Origin: Antedon bifida
Lineage: Eukaryota > Echinodermata > Crinoidea > Comatulida > Antedonidae
Reading direction: 5' to 3'
Length of the DNA: 64,000 nucleotides
NCBI GenBank assembly: GCA_963402885.1
Contig: OY727093.1
Span: 10,799,501 to 10,863,500, forward strand
Part shown: positions 23,701 to 34,069 of the stretch, piece by piece
Numbering within the stretch: the first letter of the stretch is position 1
How the letters are laid out: the number at the start of each line of letters is the position of its first letter
The notes under the pieces: model-generated
What the model saw: the letters and a program-made list of their open reading frames with translations, nothing else
Told to the model about the DNA's origin: nothing
Database searches by the model: none
Translations under genes and position numbers: made by a program

Positions 23701-25772
23701 CTATAATAAATAAAATACTATTACAGTCAACACCAGAAACTTTGCCAAAACTGATTTTTCGTTAGGTCCAAAAGGTCTCAAGTTCATATTTAACATTGAA
23801 AACACATTCTGAACACATTTCCGAAAAACCAGACATATTAGCAAAACCCAAAGGTGTCTGGTATTGGGAGATTGACTGTACTACAATGATGATACTTTAC
23901 TGGCTATACCGGTAACACATTTGGAGATACAGTAGATCAAACTGAGGTCAATTTAAAGCAGAAGAACTTACTACTTTACAATTTGCCTTGTTGATACATA
24001 GTCTTTCCAGACCTTTCACTAACTCACTGACGGAAATACCTTCATATCGTCTGTCTTTTTGTCGCATAGCCCTCTCACAAGATTCAATAAGATATTCCAC
24101 CGTGCCTTAATGATACAATTTATTACAAACACAATGATTCAATACTGCACATTATAAAATATAAGTTAATCTCTGTACTGTAGTGAGCAACATGGTTTTG
24201 ACGAACGTATTTGGAACTAAACATTAAATAACTACTAATTGGAAGGCATTGTAGAGAAAAAATTGATTATAACTGCAAATGTTATTTCAAAAAAGAAAAG
24301 TAAAGTTGAGAATGCTTTGACAATTGTAGCAAAACAACCAAAACATCAGATATACAAGAGATATTCTCAACCTTACAAATGATATTTTGCATCTTTTATT
24401 GGTTTTTCTTTTTAAATCATTCAATGGTAATGGTGATTCTCTATTACAAACCTGTGTCTTTTAATATATCCATCTGGTCCTCCTCGATAATTGCCGCAAT
24501 AAGCATCATCGTCAAAGCTTTGAGGAAATCATCAAATTCCAAGTATGCTTTGATTTTTTCCACGACACATGCCTTGCGGAAGTAGACGTTCAGAGACAAA
24601 GATCTACTTAGATTGTGTAGTATACTCAGACAAGCTTTGCATAGATAATGAACGTTCTGTGAAAAGCAATTTAAATTCTTTGAATAGTTTTACCTCATAC
24701 AACATACAAAAACATGTTGTTTACAATGTATAACCAACTTGCCAATATTTAGTGACATCGTCATGATTCACCATTACCTTCAATTAGTTCATTCATCATT
24801 CTTTGCCAGGAAAAAACAACATGACATTAACATAAATGGCAAAATGAGTTTTAAAATAGATTGATCGTCTAGTTTAACCCACTTTAAAACAAAATCTTGT
24901 CTGTTGTGTGTGTCACAAAAAACATTAGACTATAGTCTTTTATAGGAACCAACTCATACCTGTAGTGAGTTAAGGCGTAACATGGCAATAACTACTGTAC
25001 AACGATAATAGGTTGCAATTTTGTCCAAATAATTACAGTATGGTATTTATTCATTTAAAATGCACCAAACCAATGGAACATTGTTTAGAATAAATACCCC
25101 CTTGAATAAAGCACCAAGGGAGAAAAAATAAACTCCCACATTCATAAACACTGTATTATATTTTCAAAAAACAGGTAAGTAAAGCTATGTGATGTGAGCG
25201 ATTGTTATTTACTTACATTACTTTTTTTAAGCTTCTGTCTGTATTGAGGTGAATCTAATATATCAGAGCATAGCTTGACCATGCCAGCATCACCAAGAGC
25301 CGTGGCAAATGACAAACTTGCATCGCTGAAGTTCCATGAGTTATTGAAAACATAATATGCAGAAAACCACACTGCATCATTCTTAAAATAGCCATATTTT
25401 GAAAGGTTGTTGAGTATTTTTATAAACAGTTCTGAAATTTAAAAAAAAAATAAAAACAGTTGATAATACTGAAGCAAACTAAAGTCCTAGTGTGGTTTGT
25501 GTCTGTGGGGGAAAATATAGACTACCGAAAAAAATACACAGGATGTTCAGATACAATGTCTTTGTTAATTGGTTTCAACTTTCTATATACCAACCTGGTG
25601 CATTTCCTTCTACCAACGCCTCTCCAACTTCTTTTCTGTAGGCCTCAAAGTTCCAGTAGCAGTCTCCAATGTATTGCAGTTCGTTTTTGGCATCTTTAGT
25701 ATTGTAACTCGTCATATTCTCTAACGCCTTTAGACTTTTCTTAATAATTTTAATAGCGTCTTCCTCACTCAT
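20740..25772 (-). CDS. ARM-TIR-SAM-like protein (ten exons)
   Basis: The minus-strand exons are 25595-25772, 25217-25431, 24452-24656, 23972-24105, 23357-23603, 23144-23241, 22642-22783, 22091-22270, 21201-21342 and 20740-20902 (TAG at 20740-20742). All introns are GT-AG and phases agree at all nine joints, giving 1704 nt and 567 aa. Residues 1 to about 325 are helical and armadillo-like (for example LAIKAVWSLAFD and VRTSAQRALWVV). Residues about 335-465 are a TIR domain: KHIMISYQWD, GYKIWIDLE, a GSTL.AMA helix, VIICITEKY, and IVPLMM followed by GWLG. Glu407 in CRTEAEY aligns with the catalytic glutamate of NAD-cleaving TIR domains (SARM1, plant TIRs); its codon is split by intron 7. Residues about 498-560 are SAM-like (GWSRDEVQNWL). 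The domain order differs from SARM1, which is ARM-SAM-SAM-TIR. An innate-immune or NAD-depletion role is inferred. Introns hold two MITEs and a CT-rich array. Confidence 0.9.
21012..21148. mobile_element. MITE, family with AGCTCTGTCTACACT termini (copy 2)
   Basis: The ends AAAGCTCTGTCTACACTAG and AGTGTAGACAGAGCTTT are inverted repeats. The inner CCCAAATATGGTAGTGAT matches the reverse complement of the copy at 6042-6199. It lies in the last intron of the ARM-TIR gene. Confidence 0.85.
21400..21985. repeat. CT-rich tandem array in intron 8 of the ARM-TIR gene
   Basis: TTCCTAATCTGCA(A/C/T) recurs more than fifteen times, in higher-order blocks with ACTCCTTCCTAATCTGCACA, ACCTTCCATAATC and ACTAATCTGTAAATATTTCC. 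The reading frame at 21393-21584 is this array translated and is not a gene. Confidence 0.8.
22855..23124. mobile_element. MITE with 3-bp TAA duplication
   Basis: The ends AGCCTGTTTTCCAGT and ACTGGAAAACAGGCT are reverse complements, continuing inward with CGTTGAGTTGCGTT and AACGCAACTCAACG. TAA flanks both ends. It lies in intron 6 of the ARM-TIR gene and fits the PIF/Harbinger style. Confidence 0.75.
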
Positions 25773-26439
25773 GATTGCTAAGTTATTTATACACTGCTAA
25801 CTAAAAACTGCTGATACAAATAAAAAGTTACAAAATGAAGCAATTACAAATAAATAAAGTTTGTGAATAAACTGCACCCACCCATCCATCATGGTATAGG
25901 CATAGGCTAGAGTAAACCTACTTACAAAGTAAAATGATGGTACAGACAGTAGTAGGCCTAATCCCTACAGTATGTTACTATGTATGATTATTAGACTAAT
26001 GTCAATGAGGCATATTATTCTTATAGAATCTTTTATTACTGGCCTAGGCCTACTCTAGCCTAGACCCTAGTTATGGATCAAGCTAGTTGGCTTTACCTTA
26101 TAGATTGGCCAAGGTAGGCTAGGCTAGGTAGGCCTCCTGACCTAGGCCTAGCTAGTAGGCAGCCTATTGTATTATAGCCTACTAGGCCTAGGTCTAGGCT
26201 AGGCTAGCTAGGCTTAGCCTACTAAGCTGGCTGGGCCTAGCCTACCCTAGAACCTAGCTAACCTACTAGATAAAGACACAACTGTATAAATACCTGAATA
26301 TCAAAAAAATCCACAAAACACAAACAGTCATTACACACACAATTAAAACGAAAGTACTTGTTTTTATTATTTATTTTGCCAGGAACTTGCTTGTCGACGA
26401 GAAGGAGTCACGTCCGTATCGCCCTCATCGTCGACACTT
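25773..26439. promoter_or_regulatory. 5' flank of the ARM-TIR gene
   Basis: This is upstream of the minus-strand start at 25772. It contains the dense AGGCCTAGGCTAGG cluster listed separately. An interferon-response-like half site (AAAACGAAAG) lies at about 26345-26354. No TATA box is obvious. The motif is short and its relevance is a guess. Confidence 0.3.
26040..26262. repeat. Low-complexity AGGCCTAGGCTAG cluster
   Basis: About 220 bases are built almost wholly from CCTAGGCC, CTAGGCTAGG and TAGCCTACTAGGCC words. Many are self-complementary, so the block can fold on itself. It is far more GC-rich than its surroundings and lies 270-490 bases upstream of the ARM-TIR start codon. Confidence 0.7.
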
Positions 26440-28212
26440 TTTTTCGCGTGTGAGAATCTCATCTTGAGGATCATAAGTCTTTCTCATGATTGTTGTCCGT
26501 GGTTAAAAAAAGGCCTAATGCAAAACCTTTCGATAATTTAAAGCTCACCTGTAATCAAGCTATATAAATATTAGGTGAAATTATAAATCATGAAAAAAAA
26601 ATGCTGATACTTCTTATTTTCGTGATCGTTACATCACACACAGTGCCCAGCAGACTCTTACCCCGCTATTCATTCTGTAGAATAGATATATTCATGTTCG
26701 AAAAGGATGACACCATTTAGTTTGTCGTTAAAGTTAGACTGAATGATGAACTACTGAGATATAAATTTGAAGTAGTTTTCTAGAGAGGCGAAGATTTTAA
26801 AGAAGTTAAAAAAATGTGAAATTGTAAGTAATTCATGGTATAGGCCTAAGTGATAGATTCTACTTTATTTCTCCGTTTAAAAAAATATTGTTTTAGATAC
26901 TATTTCTAAAATTAAAAATAAATTGTCATTAGTAACATTATTAGTTTGCTAAAACACACATACTGTATATTTATATATTCAACATAAATATAAACCTATA
27001 GTAGTTTTATTTTTTAATTAGCTACAAGTACAACATGTTACTGCTATACATAGCCTATTCCCTTCTATACATAAATGTTTTGAACACATTGCTTAGTTTC
27101 ACGGCGATTTTTATCTAGATACAACTCAAACCCAAACGAATTTAACTAAAGCTGGCATGAGAACCAACATAACGATTTAATCACTATTTCAATAACAAAT
27201 TTCTAATTTTTTTTTCAAGTATTGGCTGCTTGCATCTGAAGACTTTCAAAATCTTTATTCTCTCTTATGTTGTTTTTCCTGTAATAATAATACAAGCATA
27301 AGTTACACGGTGTCATCGGTAATAGACTAAAAGATGCGGAGAAAACGTAAAAGTAAAGAACCTATCGCTAGTGGGAACCACTACTGTTCTTACCTCGTAA
27401 TCATTTCAGCTTCTTCTATAGTCTGCGGAAGTGGCACATTTAGAGTTTCAGGCAGATGTAGTGCCACTAGTCCAGAAGTCACTGACGTAAAACTGAACGC
27501 CACCAGCGGCAGAGGTACCCATACTTTTTCGAGAAAAAGAATCTGAGGGGCAAGCATCCCAGCCACTCGTGAAAAGAGGGAGCATATTCCTAAACCGGTG
27601 CTCCTGTAAACACATATACAAATACGTTGTAGTCAATATGTGACATTTATTGACACAAGTTACAATGGCAGCAAAAGAAGCGGGTGCTTGTTATTTTGGA
27701 TTTTACAGACCATTTACACAGACCAGACAACATTCAGGAACATATTAATATTATTTTACGAACTTATCATATAGTATTACTGTAAAGTAAATGTATTTAA
27801 CTTGCCTAATATTCGTTGGAAAAAGTTCAACAGTATATATATAAACAATTCCAAATGCAGATGTAATAAAAAACTTGCCAATCATTGCTAAGATGTTCTG
27901 AAAGCCACCAGTGTTACCGCTGAAAATGTACAAACATAATTATTCTTATTATTCTGATTGTCAGTATAGTACCGTTTATGTATGCTCGATTATAATCCAA
28001 CACACTAATTTAGGTTAAATTGGGACACTATTTGGAATCCATTGTTGATTCAATTACAGTATAATTGAACCCCACCCAAACTTTCGTACCCAGGCAATCA
28101 TGGACTAGTACAGAGTACCATAAGACGCAACCACCAACCACCATATTTGGGAAGGTTGTGACTGTCCATTTGAGGTTCACACGACATGAGATTTTCAAAT
28201 GTACAGCTTCCA

Positions 28213-28559
28213 TTAAAGATGTATTGTCCTCCAAAAACATGAAAAATAATAAATAATAAAATCAGACTTTAAATAATTCATTTTGCAGTTTTAATAAAGT
28301 TATTCACTTCTGTAAAAAAAAAATCAAAATAAAAAATTATTTCACTTATAAAGAGACAAAAGAAACGTTTAATTTTAACCAAAAACAATTACCTGACAAG
28401 ACAATTTAAGAATATTTTGCTTTAAATCACAATTTTTTATTTAAATCATCTTTGTTTCGATCCAGTTTTGGTCAAAGTGAATAACTATTACGTGACATTA
28501 AAATGGCATATTCAACAAAAAATGTGAAAATTTTTTTTTTAGGGGGACACATATATTAA
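28213..28559. mobile_element. MITE in SLC22 intron 7, copy 1
   Basis: It begins TTAAAGATGTATTGTCCTCC and ends with a degraded GGGGGACA. It matches the free-standing copy at 52072-52398. The counterparts in the other two gene copies are at 39599-39916 and 48304-48630, so it was present before the duplications. Confidence 0.75.
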
Positions 28560-31298
28560 GTACAACGTTCTACAAACAAATGGCAAACTGAGTTTCCAAA
28601 CAAAAGTTTGAATAGACTTTTACATCGAGCGCGCTCTGGTGTTAAGTGACAGACTTGAACAGTTTCAATAGAGCATGCGCATCGATGTGGACCGAATCTA
28701 GACTTACGAATCCATATATTGATGAAACAAGCAACACCACCAGCAACAAGGGTACCTTCTAGTGAACATCGTCTGCCCAGCTTCTGAATAAAGAACCAAG
28801 TGAACAGGTAGGCCAACAACTCGGTAAAACCACCCAAGAAGGTTCCAATGTATACGTCGACGTTTAGACCCTCAACACCATACGTCAAACCATAGTAGGC
28901 AAGGTTAACGGCAAACCTATTTTAAACATTAGTTTAAGCAAAATTTAGTTTTAGTTGGAATCCATCAAAAATATATATCTGATGTGGCTGCAATGACATG
29001 ACATTACACTTTTACCTTTTTTACTTTTTCGGTCACAGAGTTTTAGAGCGGAATAAATGAAAATAGTTTTAATACACAAATAAACAAGAAATGTGTCGTA
29101 CCAACTGTATGTGATGTAAACAGTTTTTCTTCTCATCTGTGGATATCGAAGTATAATCAACGGACTAGTCTTGGTACTTTCACTTGAATCCTATAATAAA
29201 AATCCATGCGTTTTACGTAACATTTTGTTTTATGTTACGCTCATAATCTTTGGTTCTTGTTCATTCCGTGTTTACGGTATGAACGCGTCTTAGACTCTGC
29301 TAATAAGATGACATTTTGTCAGCGAAATAAATATGTCAACTTACACATCCAACTTCTAAATTGTCCAATATGTCATCCGGTAAATCTCCAACCTTATTTC
29401 TTTTTGCAATTTTTTGAATAACAAGTTTTGCTTCTTCAGTTCCCCCTTTGGCAATAAGCCACCGAGGTGACTCTGGAATAAAACTGTAAAAATGATCAAA
29501 TTAAGTTAGAAATGAATTACTATATTACCTATCAGCCATACAAATATTATAATACCAACTTTGTTTGACCATTTTTTAATATTTATACGAAATTGTTACC
29601 ATAAGTGAATTAATTCACAGAGCTAATAATCACATGTTGCTCCCTAAACAAAGTCTTAAGTTTTTCGGATTTGAGTTGTTTTTTGTTTTTTTTCATAAGA
29701 AAAAAAACATTTTACACGATTTTAACATTATGACCCTATTGTACTATAGAAAAGGCTACAGCTTCAACAGCTAATTATATTTCCTGTTTACATTCATTTT
29801 AAGCTTTCCGTTTTTAATTTATAAAATACAATTATAATATATTGGTTTTTACAAGTAAAGCAACAGCAGAGGGGAAAGGGAAATGCTGAAAGTCATGAGA
29901 AGCTTGTCCCATGATCTAATGAAATAAGCAATCGGAGCTAACATCATTATGCCAAAGCACCAATAGATCGTCACAATGGTAGACATCATGGCTCGTCTAG
30001 ATGGAGCAACTAATTCCGTAACTGAAAATAATAACAGAGAAAAAACAATATTTAAATATAAATTGTCTGTATGGTATTAAATTATCGGGACAGTCTACGA
30101 AATATATTGGAAATGTTCATTGTATGCCCGTGACGAAAATTATATTATGTTTGAAACTTTAACATTTAACATTAAAATATGATTATATTATTTACCAATT
30201 TAGCTTGAAAGGTCGCGACATTTACAGCGTGTTGTTTTACCAGGCATAATACTGAAGCAGGGAGACAAACCTAGGCCCCATGCATATTGTCCTTGCATGC
30301 ACACAATGCATTAACATGATTTCAATACTGTCCTTCATTATGTCGTTCTATTTTTTTTCTGTCTCAAGTCTCAATTTTGCGTGAATGTGTAGTACACTGT
30401 GCAGTATTATACCTATCATCAGCTCTGAATATACCATTTTAATTGTATTTGTTAAGTTGGTCAATGGTTTAAAATATGAATTTTAATGATCTTTAATAAA
30501 ATATTATCCTACCGTATGTGAAGATTGAAAAATATAACCCAATATTAGATATTCCGGTCAGGAAGCGGAAACTCGCATACATCACATATGATTTCGACAG
30601 ACTGCATACCATCGAGAATGATAAAGCCAATGCAAAGCCTAAAAACACTCCTTTTCTTCTTCCTAGACTAACAATTGAAATTTATAAAATGTAAGTAGTG
30701 TAACAAAATGCAGCAGTCGAAGAGTACGGTACTTATAAGTTTGAACTACACTCAAACATGGATTAAGGAATAGACTCAAAATCGCATATAATTAGAAGAC
30801 TCGCTGAAAATCGCGAAAACCAATATTTAAACAAGAGCAATCCGAGAGTTGCAACATCCATCAGGAGTAACAGGTATCAAGAATCGTGATAAACATTCTT
30901 CTTGTATAGTTACGGCCTAATATTAGTAAAATAATAAAAAGTGGTCCAGAATTGTTATCCTGGTCAAGATTGCCTTCAAAATTGAATGGCATGATACTAT
31001 TATGAAGGTACCGAATTCTTTCATTTATTTAAAACTTACAAATCACAAAGAAGTCCGAATAGAATAGAACCAACAAAGAAGCCTGCTAGGTACAACGATG
31101 ACGCCAACGACACCAAATAACTGTCTTCGCACACCAGGTCAAACTACCAAAATATAATGCATATTATATAAATATTTATTGTTGACACTAATAAGGCATT
31201 GTTAGGATGTATTGGAACAATTCCTGAAATATAGGTAACAATGATTTTAGAATGATTGAAAATGTTCATCTGGTTTGAAGATACGATATTTAAAAAAA

Positions 31299-31403
31299 CT
31301 ATTTTGACAAACCAAAATTAGTTACTGACCTGACTGACAGTTTCAGTGCTCTTTTCACGAACTGTCAGTCAGGTCAGTAACTAATTTTGGTTTGTCAAAA
31401 TAG
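31299..31403. repeat. Near-perfect hairpin in SLC22 intron 1, copy 1
   Basis: Arms of about 44 bases pair perfectly: CTATTTTGACAAACCAAAAT..GACTGACAGTT against AACTGTCAGTC..ATTTTGGTTTGTCAAAATAG. The loop is about 17 bases (TCAGTGCTCTTTTCACG). Counterparts are at 42626-42728 and 55288-55385; the third lacks four to five bases in one arm. It could be a small MITE or a transcribed hairpin. Confidence 0.85.
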
Positions 31404-32376
31404 ATTTTAAAAATAATGGTTTTAGATATTGTATATTATAACATAATGTGTGCTGAAAAGGCCGGTAAGTATAGAGGCCTACTGTTGTGCTCGTTCATAT
31501 ACCAAGGAAGAGTTAATTACACTCTTCCCTGGTCATACAATGATATAATTTTGAAAGATTGAAACCTAGCCTAACCTATAACTAAATCAGTTTTAATAGA
31601 TGTTTATCTAAGGTTTTTTTACAAAGTATTCACCACGAGCTAAACTTTATTGTTCATATACACAATGACAGTTTTGAATATGAGGTACTCCAACGCAACC
31701 GTTTCTAAAATCTAAAACTAATCTCTATTTCTACACAATAGAGCATGCATTATGGGAGACACAGTGACTTCAACCAGTCTTTATGCCAATAGTTAATATT
31801 GTAATAACTTATCAGTTTGTATATTTAATACATACGCCATATGGGCTAGTATGTTATTTCTATAGTTTGTTTTTCGACCAGCATAAAGATAATACAATAA
31901 CATACAAGCCAACTTAGTGTGTGCAAAAAAACAATGTTGACATTCATTTATATCTACAATTCAACATTATATCTATTTAATGTATTTATGGTGTTTTTTA
32001 TCTATAAAACATAATCCTCTTTTCTTGAGTTTTGTCCTACCTCTTGACGAACGTAAGCCCATCCATGTTCACAATCAATCAGTTCAGTCGTATCATTTGC
32101 ATACATTTTACGTTGTGCTTCATTGATTAATAGTGTCCCCTCATCATCTGGTGGAAGACTCATGCTATCGTTTGTATTCCAGCAATCACCGAGATAAAGT
32201 TCGCTACAATTAGCTTCATATGGAGGCTTGCAATGGTGATCCATAGTCCCACTGATAAACACGGTTGATATATTAGTAAACGAATTCAAAAATATAAGAC
32301 AGCATATTGACAATGTCACCAGTTTGTGATAGAGACCATATTCACCAATGTATTTAAAGACGTTATCAAACTTCAT

Positions 32377-34069
32377 AGTGTTATTAGATTGGTACTTATT
32401 CAACAACCAAACCTGACGCTACTGATCCCTGGATAGGATTGGTTCTGTTGTGTGTAGGCTACAGTTGTTTCAAATGTTAGTTATTAACACTAGAGGGTGA
32501 GCTCGCTTCGCTCGCTCCCCCTCTAGGAAGTGTAGACGATGGTTCTCGGAATGATAATGTTCTTCTTTTACGTTTTCTGTCGGTTACCATTATTGAAAAT
32601 GCTTGACATTCGTAAAACTAAACTATTCTGTTTCACAGTGTCTTAGATGATTAATAACATTTTAAGTATAGTCTTTATTATTTGGTAGGGCCCTTATAGG
32701 GCGGAGGTGGGGAGGCGGAGTTCATTTGAGGGAGGGGCTTATTCGAAAAAAAAAAAAAGGAAATTTTTTAGTTTTAATAATATGGTAACATTTATAATCA
32801 AATGAAATCCTCTATCTAATAGATATGAAAAGTGGTAAAAAAGAATAACAAATGCTTGGTAAATTGTAGATAACAGTGCGATGAATTCTACTACAAATAG
32901 TATAATTGTGTTATTATAAATGTGGATGGGATGGACGTTTATTAGATAGTTGGGTTGGCGGGGGGGGGGGGGGGTGGGGGTGGTGATTATTATTCAAAGT
33001 GATGTTTTATTGGAGAGGCGTTTATTCAAATAAATATCATCCTAATAAGTATTAATACATTATTTAATTTAAACATCTTTTGAAACTAACTGCCGTGACA
33101 GAGTGGGCCATTTCGGCCCAAGAAAGAAGACATTACGGCTTGCAACATGGGCAGACATCTCGGTCCTAACAGGACACAGATAGCCTACAGTTATTCCTGC
33201 CAGCTTACTTAATAAAACTCAGCTATCGGGATTTCACTCGATTAATGTCTTATCATCAAATCTCCCTATGTAATTTTATAATACTATTCCCCACAATATA
33301 TTCCGATTCTTTATGGCGTATATTTAATTTGATCTTTATTAATTTGCAGTATAATTTTTATTTTTTAACTACTGTACCTTTCACACGCGCGGTCCGTTCC
33401 TAAAATAAACAAAAAACTAAAATGGCTATGACTAATGGCCAACTTAAGCTCCAGTCCTACTATAGTATCTGTTTTTCTTCCGTCTTCCAAAGGGACACTG
33501 TATTGATTGATGGAAAGTGCCTGTTTCCAGTCACCTTTAGGGTCAAATCTATTATTTTAACTGCTCCCTTGTGTATAAAAGAGAGAAAATAGTTGAAACC
33601 AAGTTGCTGCAAGGTGAACTTATCATAAACCCGGAAATAACTTGACCGCCAAGAATTGAAATTGAGTAGAAAATCTACTGTTGAAATCATAAATGTTGTT
33701 AAAAAACTCTTTATAATATCTTGCTAAGATAGAAATAGGGAAAAATACGTCGAACTGCACATTAATGTTATCAAATCTACGTTTCGCGGTACATCTGAGA
33801 TAGATAAGGTAGGTATCCAAGGCGGAGATTTGTACCGAAGTTTTTGCATTGTGCTCGCCTATGTCAGAATTAACCATAATTTATATATAGATAACACAAG
33901 ACTATATAGAATACCATTAAATGCATCACCGCGCAATTCCTCGTTCAAGTTTAACTGTTAAATATTGTACTATTTTTTTGAAAACAAATGCTCCTGCGAG
34001 TCCCATGGGCTCAACACCGCACATTAGTATTGTATGCACCATGTTGAATGGATGTGCCTAAACGTAGCT
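32377..34069. other. 5' flank of SLC22 copy 1, no gene seen
   Basis: This presumably holds the promoter. It includes a 37-base imperfect palindrome at 32490-32526 and a poly-G run near 32960. A block at 33095-33240 (GGGCCATTTCGGCCCA and following) is also present in unit 2. Minus-strand open frames at 33460-33690 and 33623-33877 are repeated in unit 2 but match no family I know and have no start or splice context. They may be remnants of a transposon. Confidence 0.4.
32490..32526. repeat. Short palindrome CTAGAGGG...CCCTCTAG
   Basis: CTAGAGGGTGAGC and GCTCCCCCTCTAG form an imperfect stem around TCGCTTCGCTC. The same 37 bases occur at 43872-43908 in unit 2. Unit 3 has lost it through a deletion of about 1.4 kb that joins the gene flank directly to the LINE flank near 56526. 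Confidence 0.7.

Larger units (their letters stand above)
27215..32376 (-). pseudogene. SLC22-like transporter, copy 1, probably broken
   Basis: Exons equivalent to those of the intact copies are at 32376 downward (exon 1), 31040-31143, 30513-30667, 29853-30021, 29345-29483, 29102-29190, 28708-28916, 27806-27919, 27394-27603 and 27215-27278. Three differences set it apart. First, about 55 bp present in copies 2 and 3 are missing near 32053, which removes the normal exon 1 donor and the last 11-12 codons. A nearby GAG/GTAGGA could act as a substitute donor in phase 0. Second, exon 8 is 114 nt instead of 115 (one T missing near 27892), which shifts the frame and would stop translation before the last transmembrane segments. 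Third, a cysteine in the first extracellular loop is arginine (EAQRKMY instead of EAQCKMY). The exon 4 donor is also weaker (GTAAAA instead of GTAAGA). A sequencing error in the T run cannot be excluded. Confidence 0.75.

Noticed and set aside
27800-28916. A missing micro-exon between SLC22 exons 7 and 8
   Set aside because: The apparent phase conflict exists only in copy 1; copies 2 and 3 have one more base in exon 8 and join exon 7 in frame, so it is a deletion in copy 1.
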